Shown here piece after piece: positions 16,122-24,643 of a stretch of DNA of 59,334 bases. The translations under genes and the position numbers were made by a program. The notes beneath the pieces were generated by a model, which saw only the letters and a program-made list of their open reading frames with translations, made no database searches and was not told the DNA's origin. The DNA is from CAYLPU01 sp964385635. GTDB taxonomy: Bacteria > Chloroflexota > Anaerolineae > B4-G1. Positions within the stretch are counted from its first letter, which is position 1, and the number at the start of each line of letters is the position of its first letter. Location: the NCBI GenBank assembly GCA_964385635.1, contig CAYLPU010000020.1:1-59334 (forward strand). The letters are read 5' to 3'.

Positions 16122-17735
16122 ATGCAAGCAAGACGTCTACTCTGGATCGTTGCGTTGGGGCTAGGACTTGCCCTGACCGTAGCCCTATTGACAGCATTGA
16201 ACCCCTCACTGGAGGTAGCCCACGCCTGGCCGGTGCCCACGCCCGGCGACACCCGTCCTCCCGGCCCCGCTTTCGTCAAACCCGGCGGCACCGGTGGCTG
16301 GTGTCTGCAAAACGACCCCTGCGGCTCCATCCAGTATGCCATCGAGCAGTGCGAGCCGGGCAACGGCGACATCATCTATGTGGCCGGGGGTACCTACACC
16401 AGCACCGGCAGCGCCGTCATCAGTGTCACCAAGTCCATCACCCTCTACGGCGGGTGGAACGGCACCACCACCACGCCCGTCGTGCGCGACCCCGACACCT
16501 ACGCCACCATCATGGACGCCGAGAACGGACGGCGGGTAGTCTACATCACCGGCACGGTGGCCCCGATACTGGAGGGCTTCACTCTGCAGAGGGGCAATGC
16601 ATCGGGGCTGGGCGGCGACCCGGTGCTTGCTAACTATGGCTTCGGCGGTGCCGTCTACGCCAACAACGCCAGCCCGGTGATCACCAACTGCCGCATCCTG
16701 AGCAGCACAGCTGGCTTCGGCGGGGGCCTGGCACTCTACTACGGCGCGCCGACCGTGGGCAACAGCGTGGTGCTGAGCAACACGGCCAGCCAGAGCGCCA
16801 CCGGCCAGTTGAGAGGTGTCGGCGGCGGGATGTTCCTGTACGGCAGCCCGGCTACCATCGTGGGCAACGTTGTGATGAACAATGTCGCCGCTGGTGACGA
16901 CCTGATGTACGACGGCGGCGGAGGGCTGTATCTAGACGGCAGCCAAGCGGTGATCCGCAGTAACACCATCCAGAGCAACAGCGGCCGCTATCGCGGCGGT
17001 GGGCTCTACATCTACCAGAGCGGGGCCACCGTGCGCGACAATGCCATCCTGAACAACAATGCCACGTCGTACGGTGGCGGGGTGTATATGGTTATGAGCC
17101 CAACCGATCTCGAGGCCAACACGATTCTTGACAACGGGGCTTCCCAATATGGAGGCGGGCTTCTTGTCGGCGGCTGCGCCCCCTTCACCCTGACCAATAA
17201 CATCATCGCGCGGAACTCCGCTCAGGTAACCGGACCGGCCCTGTACGTTGCGCGCTACAAAGAAACTCCCGGGAGCACTGAATACCCCAGCCAGGGCACG
17301 CTGCTGCACAACACCTTCGCGGACAACAACTCGCCGCTTGTCCCCTGGATGATTCACGTTGACCTCTCCACGAATCTGGCCCTCACCAACACCATCATTG
17401 ACAAACCCGGTGGGATAACGGTTACTACAGGCAGTTCGGTGACGCTGGACACCACTCTATGGAACCCCTCGCTTCTACTCCAACCTGGGCTCACCGTAAG
17501 CGGCACCGGCAGCGTCATCAGTAGCACCAACTATTACAGTGAACCGGGCGTCATCTCGTCAACATTCCACCTCGGCCCCAACTCGCCGGCGATTGACCAG
17601 GGGGCGAACGCCGGCGTGACAACTGACATTGACGGCGAGTCCCGGCCCGAAGGCGCGGGCTACGACATCGGAGCCGATGAGTTCTACCAACAACAGTGGG
17701 CCATCTACCTGCCGCTGGTACTGCGGGACTCGTAG
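16122..17735 (+). CDS. Secreted right-handed beta-helix protein
   Basis: This is a 537-residue extracellular protein with an N-terminal signal peptide (about 1-33). Many repeated turns of the type GGGLYIYQSGATVRDNAI, each ending in N-x-I/V strands, follow. These are parallel beta-helix rungs as in pectate-lyase-like or CSLREA/NosD-type proteins. No catalytic residues can be named, so it may bind or degrade polysaccharide. It ends IYLPLVLRDS, the C-terminal tail also seen in the esterase at 57593 and the glycosidase at 7867. AAGGAGG precedes the ATG. Its stop codon lies inside a hairpin repeat. Confidence 0.88.
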   Translation: MQARRLLWIVALGLGLALTVALLTALNPSLEVAHAWPVPTPGDTRPPGPAFVKPGGTGGWCLQNDPCGSIQYAIEQCEPGNGDIIYVAGGTYTSTGSAVISVTKSITLYGGWNGTTTTPVVRDPDTYATIMDAENGRRVVYITGTVAPILEGFTLQRGNASGLGGDPVLANYGFGGAVYANNASPVITNCRILSSTAGFGGGLALYYGAPTVGNSVVLSNTASQSATGQLRGVGGGMFLYGSPATIVGNVVMNNVAAGDDLMYDGGGGLYLDGSQAVIRSNTIQSNSGRYRGGGLYIYQSGATVRDNAILNNNATSYGGGVYMVMSPTDLEANTILDNGASQYGGGLLVGGCAPFTLTNNIIARNSAQVTGPALYVARYKETPGSTEYPSQGTLLHNTFADNNSPLVPWMIHVDLSTNLALTNTIIDKPGGITVTTGSSVTLDTTLWNPSLLLQPGLTVSGTGSVISSTNYYSEPGVISSTFHLGPNSPAIDQGANAGVTTDIDGESRPEGAGYDIGADEFYQQQWAIYLPLVLRDS

Positions 17736-17754
17736 GGCGGGACAGCATCCCGCC
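17732..17754. repeat. GTAGG-bordered hairpin overlapping a stop codon
   Basis: GGCGGGA-CAGCA-TCCCGCC, preceded by GTAGG. The TAG stop of the beta-helix protein is part of GTAGG. It lies between convergent genes. Confidence 0.55.
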
Positions 17755-17768
17755 TCCCAATATACCAA

Positions 17769-18779
17769 CTAAAGCGCCACTTCCACGTTCAGCGCCGAAA
17801 GCACCGCGTCAATCGGGTTCATGATTGTGGTGGCGTCGGAGCCAGCGAAGAGCAGCCCCACGACTCGCCCGTCCATATCCAGCACCGCCGACCCAGAATC
17901 ACCGGGTTGGCTCATCGCCCCAGCAACCAGTTGGCCGGTGAAGAGAGCCACAGGACCGTTGTAGTCAACGCGCACGGTGGCGTCAATCTGGGTGATGGTC
18001 CCCTGCGTGTGACCGGTGGTGCGCCCCGACTTCTGTACCTCCGTCCCCAGCGTGGCCGCGCCAACACCGGTCGGCCCGCCTATGTAGAGGATCTCGTTGC
18101 TCACCAGGTCAGACGAAAGGGGACTAGCCAGCGCGGCGTCCACTCGATTGACCCCTTCGGTCTGTTTCACCGCCCGGAGCCGGTGGTGTGAGCCGAACGC
18201 CCTGGCGACGTAATTCAGCAGCCTGGCAGACCATTCAGCGGTAGGGCACTCTGGCGAGGTGGTGCCGAAGTCGAGAGGCACATAATCAGCCAGCGTGGCG
18301 ATGCGGTCGTCCGTCGTGCCACCGTCGGCAGCACCCGGCTGGAGAATGGCGTCACCCTGCTGAGCATTGTTGCTGTTGGCCAGGACGTGATTGTTCGAGA
18401 GGATGAACACCTCCTCACCCCGGCGCACCAGGCAGCCGAAAGTCCCAGCAGTGATGCGGTAGTGCCCCACGGTGACACCAGGTGGGACTACAGGCCGCCA
18501 GCGGTCGCGCGGCCCCAACTGAAAAGCACGCAATACCCCTGTCTCCACTACGTCCGTCTTGACGCCATCAAGCGCACGGGGCACCAGGTCTTCTGCAGCC
18601 AGAGCGGAGGGGTCTACCTCCTTGCGCGTGACTGAGACGACGAGACTCAGTTCACCTGTGCTCACCCCCTGGCTGATCTTGTAGCCAAGGCCAACCCCCA
18701 CGACGTTGCGCTTTTTCAGCAGTTCGTGGACGTAGGCCCCTTTGACCTGTTTCACCTGAGCAATCGATTCTGCAATCAT
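17769..18779 (-). CDS. Trypsin-like serine protease with N-terminal pro-like domain
   Basis: The 336-residue protein has no signal peptide. The N-terminal 85 residues form a small domain (RNVVGVGLGYKISQG, then LVVSVTRKEVDPSALA). A chymotrypsin-fold protease domain follows: His in FILSNNHVLANSN, a likely Asp in VNRVDAALASPL and Ser in MSQPGDSGSAVLDM. The N-terminal domain is repeated as a free-standing protein directly upstream (18875-19144), so the two probably work together. GGAGGG precedes the ATG. The substrate is unknown. The operon promoter is at 19186-19214. Confidence 0.88.
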   Translation of the reverse strand: MIAESIAQVKQVKGAYVHELLKKRNVVGVGLGYKISQGVSTGELSLVVSVTRKEVDPSALAAEDLVPRALDGVKTDVVETGVLRAFQLGPRDRWRPVVPPGVTVGHYRITAGTFGCLVRRGEEVFILSNNHVLANSNNAQQGDAILQPGAADGGTTDDRIATLADYVPLDFGTTSPECPTAEWSARLLNYVARAFGSHHRLRAVKQTEGVNRVDAALASPLSSDLVSNEILYIGGPTGVGAATLGTEVQKSGRTTGHTQGTITQIDATVRVDYNGPVALFTGQLVAGAMSQPGDSGSAVLDMDGRVVGLLFAGSDATTIMNPIDAVLSALNVEVAL

Positions 18780-18825
18780 CCCACCCTCCTTTTATTTATC
18801 CTCTTCCTATCTGCAAACCAGCAGG

Positions 18826-18874
18826 CTCCCTACTCCCTACTCCCTACTCCCTACTCCCTGCTCCCTACTCCCTG
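18826..18874. repeat. Tandem CTCCCTA repeat
   Basis: About seven copies of a 7-base unit (CTCCCTA, some CTCCCTG) fill the space between the protease gene and the small gene upstream of it. The repeat ends at the stop codon of the small gene. Confidence 0.8.
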
Positions 18875-19144
18875 CTAACGGCCATGTAATGCCCGCAGTT
18901 CCCCGACGGCCTGGACATCCACAGGCACCCCCTCCAGTTCACGCGGTATCACGTCGCCCGGAGCAAGTTGGGAGAGGGGCAACTTATGGGTCACCGAGAC
19001 CACAATAGCCGGTTCGCCAGTCAATTCTCCCCCCTGCTGCTGGATCCCAATCCCCACCCCGACGACGTTCGCCCTGCGCATCAAATCGGCCTCGTATACG
19101 GCCTTGACAACTCGCACCTGTTCTAGATTTGATAACGTACTCAT
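18875..19144 (-). CDS. Free-standing copy of the protease N-terminal domain
   Basis: The protein has 89 residues and starts MSTLSNLEQVRVVKAVYEA after AAAGGGGG. It aligns end to end with residues 1-85 of the protease downstream: RANVVGVGIGIQQQGGELTG here against RNVVGVGLGYKISQGVSTG there, and PAIVVSVTHKLPLSQLAPGD against LVVSVTRKEVDPSALAAED. This shows duplication of one domain. It could be an inhibitor or chaperone acting in trans on the protease, or a partner of the same unknown ligand. An in-frame upstream ATG exists but lacks a ribosome site. Confidence 0.75.
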   Translation of the reverse strand: MSTLSNLEQVRVVKAVYEADLMRRANVVGVGIGIQQQGGELTGEPAIVVSVTHKLPLSQLAPGDVIPRELEGVPVDVQAVGELRALHGR

Positions 19145-19185
19145 ACGACCCCCTTTCCCGCGATTGCACATCTCTCAACAAGCAC

Positions 19186-19214
19186 ATTGTACCTCGTAGC
19201 CGTTGTCCGGCCAA
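19186..19214 (-). promoter_or_regulatory. Promoter of the small-protein/protease operon
   Basis: TTGGCC, 17 bp, TACAAT on the minus strand, about 40 bases before the ATG at 19144. It sits just downstream of the TPR gene. Confidence 0.55.
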
Positions 19215-19230
19215 TACCGGTCTATCTCAA

Positions 19231-20220
19231 TCAAGGCGGCTGGGGCGTAGATTGTTGACGTAGTTGCAATTGTACCACCATTGCCCGCTGTGTGCGAGCA
19301 TACGCCTCCAACTGCACATCCTGGGAGACATAGGCCAGGCCCGCTGCTCGCTCCAGGTCGGCGACGGCTGCTCCGTAGTCCCCCCGCTCCACGGCGATGC
19401 TCGCTCGCAGATAGTAACCCCAACCCGAGCGCGAGTTCTCAACGATGGCTTGCTCGGCATCGGCGCTGGCCGCAGCCAGATTCCCCACACGCAGATAGGC
19501 CATGCCCCGACCCAGCAGGAAGTCGAAATCCGTCTCGTACAACGAGCGCGCAGTGTCGAAGGCGACCTCTGCACCATCCAGGTCGCCCAACTCAAAGCGA
19601 ATGACCCCCTGCCAGAGCCAGGGATCAGAGTCGTCGGGGTTGAGAGCGGCAGCCGCTTCAAACTCAGCCAGAGCCGCTCGCAGGTCTCCATCCTCGACCA
19701 GGGATTCTCCACTGGCGCTGTGTCGGAACGCCTGGCGCACCTGACGCGGAGGGGCAATGAAGCGGTCATAGCCCAGCCAAGCGACCGCCAGGACAAGAGC
19801 CACCGCCAGGGTCCCGATCAGACCACGGCGCAGTTGGCGTAGTCGCTGCCGGGCCACCGCCTCGTCCAGAAACCACCACCAGCGCACCCGATCCGGCTGT
19901 ACGGCTGCCCGCTCCTCCCGGAGCACCGCCGGGCTAACCTCGGCCAGGAAACGGCCTTGCCGGCGGCGGAGTTGCCGCTGGAGCGCCTCGAACCGGGCGT
20001 GCTCGGCACGCACGTCTACACCGGTGTCAACGGATACAGACGCCTCAAGTTCTGCCAATACCTGGACAGCCTGGTCGAGCAGGTGGAGCAATTCCAATGA
20101 CCGGGTACCGGTCCCGCGCAAGTTAGCCATACATCGCTCGGCCTGATCCAGCGCCTCGCGGGCATAGTCAGCCTGGGTACGGGATCTGGGAGGGACAAAG
20201 AGTTTACCCACCGCCAGCAC
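19231..20220 (-). CDS. Membrane protein with C-terminal TPR repeats
   Basis: The protein has 329 residues. An Arg/Glu-rich helical N-terminal half precedes one membrane helix (about 134-153). The C-terminal 150 residues hold about four TPR units (LRAALAEFEAAAALNPDD, LGDLDGAEVAFDTARS, GNLAAASADAEQAIVEN, RGDYGAAVADLERAAG). TPRs bind other proteins; the partner is unknown. The GTG start directly follows the stop of the MBL-like gene without a gap, so translation is coupled. It is the last gene of the operon beginning at 26973. Confidence 0.82.
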   Translation of the reverse strand: MLAVGKLFVPPRSRTQADYAREALDQAERCMANLRGTGTRSLELLHLLDQAVQVLAELEASVSVDTGVDVRAEHARFEALQRQLRRRQGRFLAEVSPAVLREERAAVQPDRVRWWWFLDEAVARQRLRQLRRGLIGTLAVALVLAVAWLGYDRFIAPPRQVRQAFRHSASGESLVEDGDLRAALAEFEAAAALNPDDSDPWLWQGVIRFELGDLDGAEVAFDTARSLYETDFDFLLGRGMAYLRVGNLAAASADAEQAIVENSRSGWGYYLRASIAVERGDYGAAVADLERAAGLAYVSQDVQLEAYARTQRAMVVQLQLRQQSTPQPP

Positions 20221-21066
20221 TCACTCCGGTCGGAGTTCCTCGTACAATCGGTCCAGCCCGACCTTGATGCGGCGCTGGACCAACTCGCGCTCGCCATCGG
20301 AGACAGGGAAGAGGGGCAACATCTCGGCCACCAGAGATGCCGTATCCGCACGTGCCATCCCGGCCGCGTGCAACGAGCGCACACGCCGGCGTGCTAGCCG
20401 GATATACTCACTGAGGGGGCGGGTGGCGCTCTGATCACACAGGGGGCCGCGACCAGGGACGATAATGGTGTTCGAGAAACACGCACGACGGAGCGCCGTC
20501 AGTGTGTTCAGCCATGCTTTGTTACCCGACGTTGCGGTCAGAAAGGGATGAGTCTCCATAACCAGTGTGTCGCCTGCAAAGAGCACGTCCTGCTCAGGCA
20601 GGTAAACCCAGGCACTACCCGGAGCAGCACCAGAGATGTGCTCGACCGTCACGTCCATCCCCCCTTTATGCAGCGTCAGGCGGCCAGTAAACACGACCTC
20701 AGGCAGCACGATGCGCACTCCAACCAGGTCATCGGCTGCCTCTGGACAGCGGCGAGTCCAACTGTCAATGACACCACGCCAGAAACCTTCGGTGTAGACA
20801 GACGCTCGATCATAAGCCCCCCGTGCAGAGACGATGGGGGCCTCCAGCAACCCCGCGCTCAACAGCCGATCGGGATGGGTATCGGTGAGCACGACGTACA
20901 GGATAGGTCCTCCAGAGACATCCAAAATCCGCTGTCGCCAGGCACGAGCGTCCTGGGGCAAGGTCGGGACATCCACAGCAATGACCCCTGCTGGCGCGAG
21001 GATGAAGCCGACGTTTACGCCGGGGTACTTGGTTGAAGCATAAATATCGGGGGCAATCTCTTTCAT
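20221..21066 (-). CDS. Degenerate metallo-beta-lactamase-fold protein
   Basis: The 281-residue protein has the MBL fold order (GVNVGFILAPAGVIAVD, then VVLTDTHPDR, FAGDTL and VPGRGP). However, the zinc motif HxHxDH reads DTHPDR, and the usual GHTPGS reads ISGAAPGSA. Most metal ligands are therefore missing and a standard hydrolase activity is unlikely. It may be a binding or regulatory member. It lies between AlaX and the TPR protein in one operon and is joined to the TPR gene stop-to-start. Confidence 0.8.
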   Translation of the reverse strand: MKEIAPDIYASTKYPGVNVGFILAPAGVIAVDVPTLPQDARAWRQRILDVSGGPILYVVLTDTHPDRLLSAGLLEAPIVSARGAYDRASVYTEGFWRGVIDSWTRRCPEAADDLVGVRIVLPEVVFTGRLTLHKGGMDVTVEHISGAAPGSAWVYLPEQDVLFAGDTLVMETHPFLTATSGNKAWLNTLTALRRACFSNTIIVPGRGPLCDQSATRPLSEYIRLARRRVRSLHAAGMARADTASLVAEMLPLFPVSDGERELVQRRIKVGLDRLYEELRPE

Positions 21067-21122
21067 AAGAACGATGTTCCTCCATACAGGCTCAGGATGC
21101 TGAACGATGAATGCTGGACGTT

Positions 21123-22355
21123 TTAGTGACTGTGTGACCCCAGCGATGGCAGCAGGCCAACAAGTACCGCTTCGACACAGGGTGTATCGGTCGCCGGAGC
21201 ACTACCCTGGGCCAGGTGAGGCCGTCCCCCCCCCTTGCCTCTCAACTGCGCGCAGGCTTCCCGTAGCAACAGTGCCACGTCCAGGTCCAGACCCTCAGCG
21301 CACGCAAAACACAGATGCGTCCGCTCGCCTACGCCAACCAGCAAAGCAACCAGATTCGGGCGCTGCACCAACTCATGAGCCAGGGCACGCAACTCCTCCG
21401 GTTCGCGCTGCTCCCAGACCCGCCACACCACGCGGCACGGCCCACGGGTGACGGCGGCTTCTGCCAGTTCTGTCGCCTCTAGCGCCAGCAACCGCCTGCG
21501 CGCTTGGCGCAGGTGCTGCCGCAGTTGCTTGGCCTCAGCCCGCAGCCGCTCCACAGCCCGATCCAATTCCCAGTGGCCCACGGTCAGCAGGCCTGTCAGC
21601 CGATTGACCATCGCGTCCTTGACCTGGTAGTCGCGCAGGGCACGGTCACCACACAGGAACTCGACTCGCGTCTCGTTCCCTCGGTAGTCGAGGCGTACGA
21701 TCTTGATCAAGCCAATTTCGCCGCTGCGAGCGAGGTGCGTACCACCGCAGGGGTTTACGTCAAAGCAACGCCCTGGGCTTGTTGAAGGGCCAGCAATCTC
21801 CACGATACGCACCGCCCCCTCCACGGCCGGCGGACGCCTTAAGGGCAGCGCAGCCAGTTCACTTGGGGCGACAACGCGCACGTTGATAACACGGTCCTCC
21901 CAGACCACCCGGTTGGCCAGTTCCTCGATCTGCCTCACCACTGCAGGGTCCAGACGGGCCACGTTGATGTCCACCGTGCTCACCTCCGCCCCCAGGTGGA
22001 ACCCTACAGTTTCGGCATCCAACACTTGCTCAAAAGCAGCAGAGAGGACGTGCTGACCTGTGTGCTGCTGCATGTGATCGAAGCGGCAAGTCCAATCCAC
22101 TATCCCCTCCACCTCGGCTTCCGGCAAAGCGCGCTCCAGAACATGGAGCACCGCGCCATCCTTCTCTCGCACAGCGACGTCAAGCACCTTCACCTCACCC
22201 AGCGCTCCCCGGTCAGCCGGCTGACCGCCGGAGGCAGGGTAGAAGGCAGTGCGGTCAAGCACGACGGCCGGGTGGCCCTCCCAGGTCAGACGCTCGACCA
22301 CGCGAGCGGAGAAGTGAGTGCAGTAAGAGTCTGTATAGTACAACCGCTCGGTCAT
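21123..22355 (-). CDS. AlaX-type alanyl-tRNA editing protein with DHHA1 domain
   Basis: It hydrolyses mischarged Ser- or Gly-tRNA(Ala). The protein has 410 residues and starts MTERLYYTDSYCTHF. The AlaRS editing core has FYPASGGQPADRG and zinc ligands in HTGQH and NPCGGTHLARSG. A coiled region (about 265-300) and a DHHA1-like C-terminal domain (GKGGGRPHLAQG) follow, as in long-form AlaX. The ATG at 22355 overlaps the stop of the histidine kinase gene (ATGA), showing coupling. A further upstream in-frame start lies within the kinase gene and is not used here. Confidence 0.92.
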   Translation of the reverse strand: MTERLYYTDSYCTHFSARVVERLTWEGHPAVVLDRTAFYPASGGQPADRGALGEVKVLDVAVREKDGAVLHVLERALPEAEVEGIVDWTCRFDHMQQHTGQHVLSAAFEQVLDAETVGFHLGAEVSTVDINVARLDPAVVRQIEELANRVVWEDRVINVRVVAPSELAALPLRRPPAVEGAVRIVEIAGPSTSPGRCFDVNPCGGTHLARSGEIGLIKIVRLDYRGNETRVEFLCGDRALRDYQVKDAMVNRLTGLLTVGHWELDRAVERLRAEAKQLRQHLRQARRRLLALEATELAEAAVTRGPCRVVWRVWEQREPEELRALAHELVQRPNLVALLVGVGERTHLCFACAEGLDLDVALLLREACAQLRGKGGGRPHLAQGSAPATDTPCVEAVLVGLLPSLGSHSH

Positions 22356-23983
22356 TCGACCTCCAGAGGCAGAGTGAAATAGAAAGTCGCGCCGTGGCCC
22401 GGTTCGCTCTCTACCCAAATGCGGCCCCCGTGGGCCTCTACAGCCAGTTTACAAAACGCCAGCCCCAGGCCAGTACCCCTGATGCCTGCAGCGCTCTCCA
22501 GGCGCGTGAAGTGATCGAAGATACGCTGACGATGCTCCGGCGGGATACCGAGGCCGGTGTCCGATATGGCAAACAGTACTTCCTCTCCCGCCTGTTCGAT
22601 GCTGAGTGTGATACGCCCTTCTTCCAAAGTAAACTTCACTGCGTTTTCCAGCAAGTTAGTCAACACACGTAGGATCAGGTCACGGTCGGCAAATACCTCG
22701 GGCAGGCCAGGGACGACACGTGCTGCCAAGGCCTGCTCCTTATTCAGCGCCAGGGGCTGGATCTGCTCGATTGCCTCATGAGCCAGCAACTCGGGGCCCA
22801 CGAAGGTTTTCTTCAACTCCGTCTCGCCAGACTCCAACCGGCCCAGGTCCAGCAGCGAGTCGATCAGCCGATACATTTTTTGTCCACTGCGGATGGCAAT
22901 GCGCAGCAGTTGCATCACCGGCAGCGTATCGTCGTGTTCGACGAAGGCGGTATGGATCAGTTGCATGCTACTCATGATGCTACCTAACGGATTACGCAGG
23001 TCGTGGATGATCATGTGCGTCAAATCCTCGCGCATCTGCTCCAACGCCACTCGATCCGAGATGTCGTGCCCGAGCCACTGGATGGCCTCCCGCCCGCCGT
23101 AATCAACCCTGGCCATGTGTGTCTCCAGGATGCAGACTTCCTCACCGGACTGGATCTTCATCTCCAGGTTCAATCTCTCGCCTTCCCGAAGTCGCCGCAA
23201 GGCAGCCCTATACGCCTCTGATGATACTTCGAATAAGTCACGGGCATCAGCACCGACCAATTGCTCGCGAGGCCGCCCCAACATCCCCACCGCCCGCTGG
23301 TTGAGGTTCAGGACTCTCCCATCCAGATCCAGCACAATGATGGGATCAGTGCTTTCGTTGAAGAGACTCTCATAACGACGCTCGGCCTGTCGCACGCGCT
23401 CGTAGAGTTCGGCGTTGCGGATAGCAGCGGCGGCCAGATCGGCCACAGCAAGCAGCAGCCGCTGCGCGTCCTTGTCGAAGATGCCAGCAGCCGGGTTGAG
23501 CGCCTCAATCACACCAATGGCACGACCTCTGGCCTTAATGGGGACAGCCAGCATCGTGCGCGTGTGGAAGCTAGTGACATCATCTACGCCGGGGTAGAAG
23601 CGTTCGTCGGCATGGGCCACAGGCACCAGCGCCGGCTCACCGGTCTGTATCACCCAACCCACAACCCCCTCACCGGGAGCCATGCGCATCCCGACCACCT
23701 CATCGGATGCCTCACCGACAGCGACACGAAAGACCATTTCCCCCGTTTCCCCATCCAACAGAGCGACGGACGCGGCCTCCACCTGAAAGTAATCCCGCAC
23801 CTGGCACATCAGAGATTCCAGCACACTATCCAGATCAAGCGTAGCGGCAAGAACCTGACTGGTGGTATGAAGAAAGGTAAGCTCACGCAGCCGCTTCCAC
23901 ACAGTATTAATCTGGCGCTTGTCTAACTCCTGGCCCGGCCTTCGGGATTTGGGATTTTGGATTCGGGACTTGGTGTCTGTCAT
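22352..23983 (-). CDS. Sensor histidine kinase (GAF-PAS-HisKA-HATPase)
   Basis: The protein has 543 residues and no membrane helix, so it is a cytoplasmic sensor. A GAF domain lies at about 45-195 and a PAS domain at about 205-315 (PIIVLDLDGRVLNLNQRAV). The phosphoacceptor His is in MIIHDLRNPLGS (about 330). The ATPase boxes are NLLENAVKFT, DTGLGIPPEHR and GTGLGLAFCK. The first residues KSRIQNPKSRR come from a repeat of GGGATTTGGGATTTTGG type (23941-23975). No response regulator is encoded nearby. The ATG overlaps the previous stop (ATGA). Confidence 0.95.
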   Translation of the reverse strand: MTDTKSRIQNPKSRRPGQELDKRQINTVWKRLRELTFLHTTSQVLAATLDLDSVLESLMCQVRDYFQVEAASVALLDGETGEMVFRVAVGEASDEVVGMRMAPGEGVVGWVIQTGEPALVPVAHADERFYPGVDDVTSFHTRTMLAVPIKARGRAIGVIEALNPAAGIFDKDAQRLLLAVADLAAAAIRNAELYERVRQAERRYESLFNESTDPIIVLDLDGRVLNLNQRAVGMLGRPREQLVGADARDLFEVSSEAYRAALRRLREGERLNLEMKIQSGEEVCILETHMARVDYGGREAIQWLGHDISDRVALEQMREDLTHMIIHDLRNPLGSIMSSMQLIHTAFVEHDDTLPVMQLLRIAIRSGQKMYRLIDSLLDLGRLESGETELKKTFVGPELLAHEAIEQIQPLALNKEQALAARVVPGLPEVFADRDLILRVLTNLLENAVKFTLEEGRITLSIEQAGEEVLFAISDTGLGIPPEHRQRIFDHFTRLESAAGIRGTGLGLAFCKLAVEAHGGRIWVESEPGHGATFYFTLPLEVE

Positions 23984-24621
23984 TGGTTGTCGAACACAAC
24001 TTCCTCCCGCCCCTGCAGTTTTTCAAGAATCTTGTCCCTGATCAGTTCCAGATGACTTGTGTTCAGTACAAAGTCGAGATCGTCGGAGGGCACACTCAAC
24101 ACCGGACAGAGAGAGAATCCACCGATCCATTCCTCGTATAGTTCGTTGAGCTGCTCCAGATAGGATGTCGCAATTTGCTGTTCGTACGAACGGCCCCGGT
24201 GACGAATCCGTTCCTGGAGTGTGGGAACCGAGGCCCGCAGATAAACAATCAGGTCAGGTGGAGGGAGAACAGTGATCACCACCTCGTACAGTTCGCAGTA
24301 ACTACGGTAATCTCGCTCGCCCATCGCCCCCTGCTGGTACAGATTACGAGCAAAGATTTCGGCGTCTTCGTAGACAGTGCGATCTTGAATCACCGAGTTG
24401 GAGCACCGGAGCAACTTCCAATGGTGACGTAGGCGACGCGAAAGGAAGTAGATCTGCGAGTGAAAACTCCAACGCTGCATATCCTCATAGAAGTCGGCCA
24501 GATAGGGATTGTCGTCGACTGCCTCGAAAAAAGGTTCCCAGTTCAGCCGCTCGCTCAAGAGTGCTGTCAAGGTGGACTTGCCCACCCCGATGCTGCCGGC
24601 AATGGCGACGAAACGCTTCAT
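23980..24621 (-). CDS. Deoxynucleoside kinase (dGK/dAK family), copy 1
   Basis: It phosphorylates deoxynucleosides for salvage. The 213-residue length is typical. The P-loop is GSIGVGKST, followed by EPFFEAVDDNPYLADFYED. The motif around the general base and substrate is QDRTVYEDAEIF, and the lid-type region is RIRHRGRSYEQQ. The start MKRFVAIAG is chosen for family fit. It lies next to a second, diverged kinase, an arrangement like the Bacillus dgk/dck pair, which splits purine and pyrimidine work. Which substrate each takes cannot be told from sequence alone. Confidence 0.92.
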   Translation of the reverse strand: MKRFVAIAGSIGVGKSTLTALLSERLNWEPFFEAVDDNPYLADFYEDMQRWSFHSQIYFLSRRLRHHWKLLRCSNSVIQDRTVYEDAEIFARNLYQQGAMGERDYRSYCELYEVVITVLPPPDLIVYLRASVPTLQERIRHRGRSYEQQIATSYLEQLNELYEEWIGGFSLCPVLSVPSDDLDFVLNTSHLELIRDKILEKLQGREEVVFDNQ

Positions 24622-24643
24622 ATCAACACGCTCTCTCCGCCTG

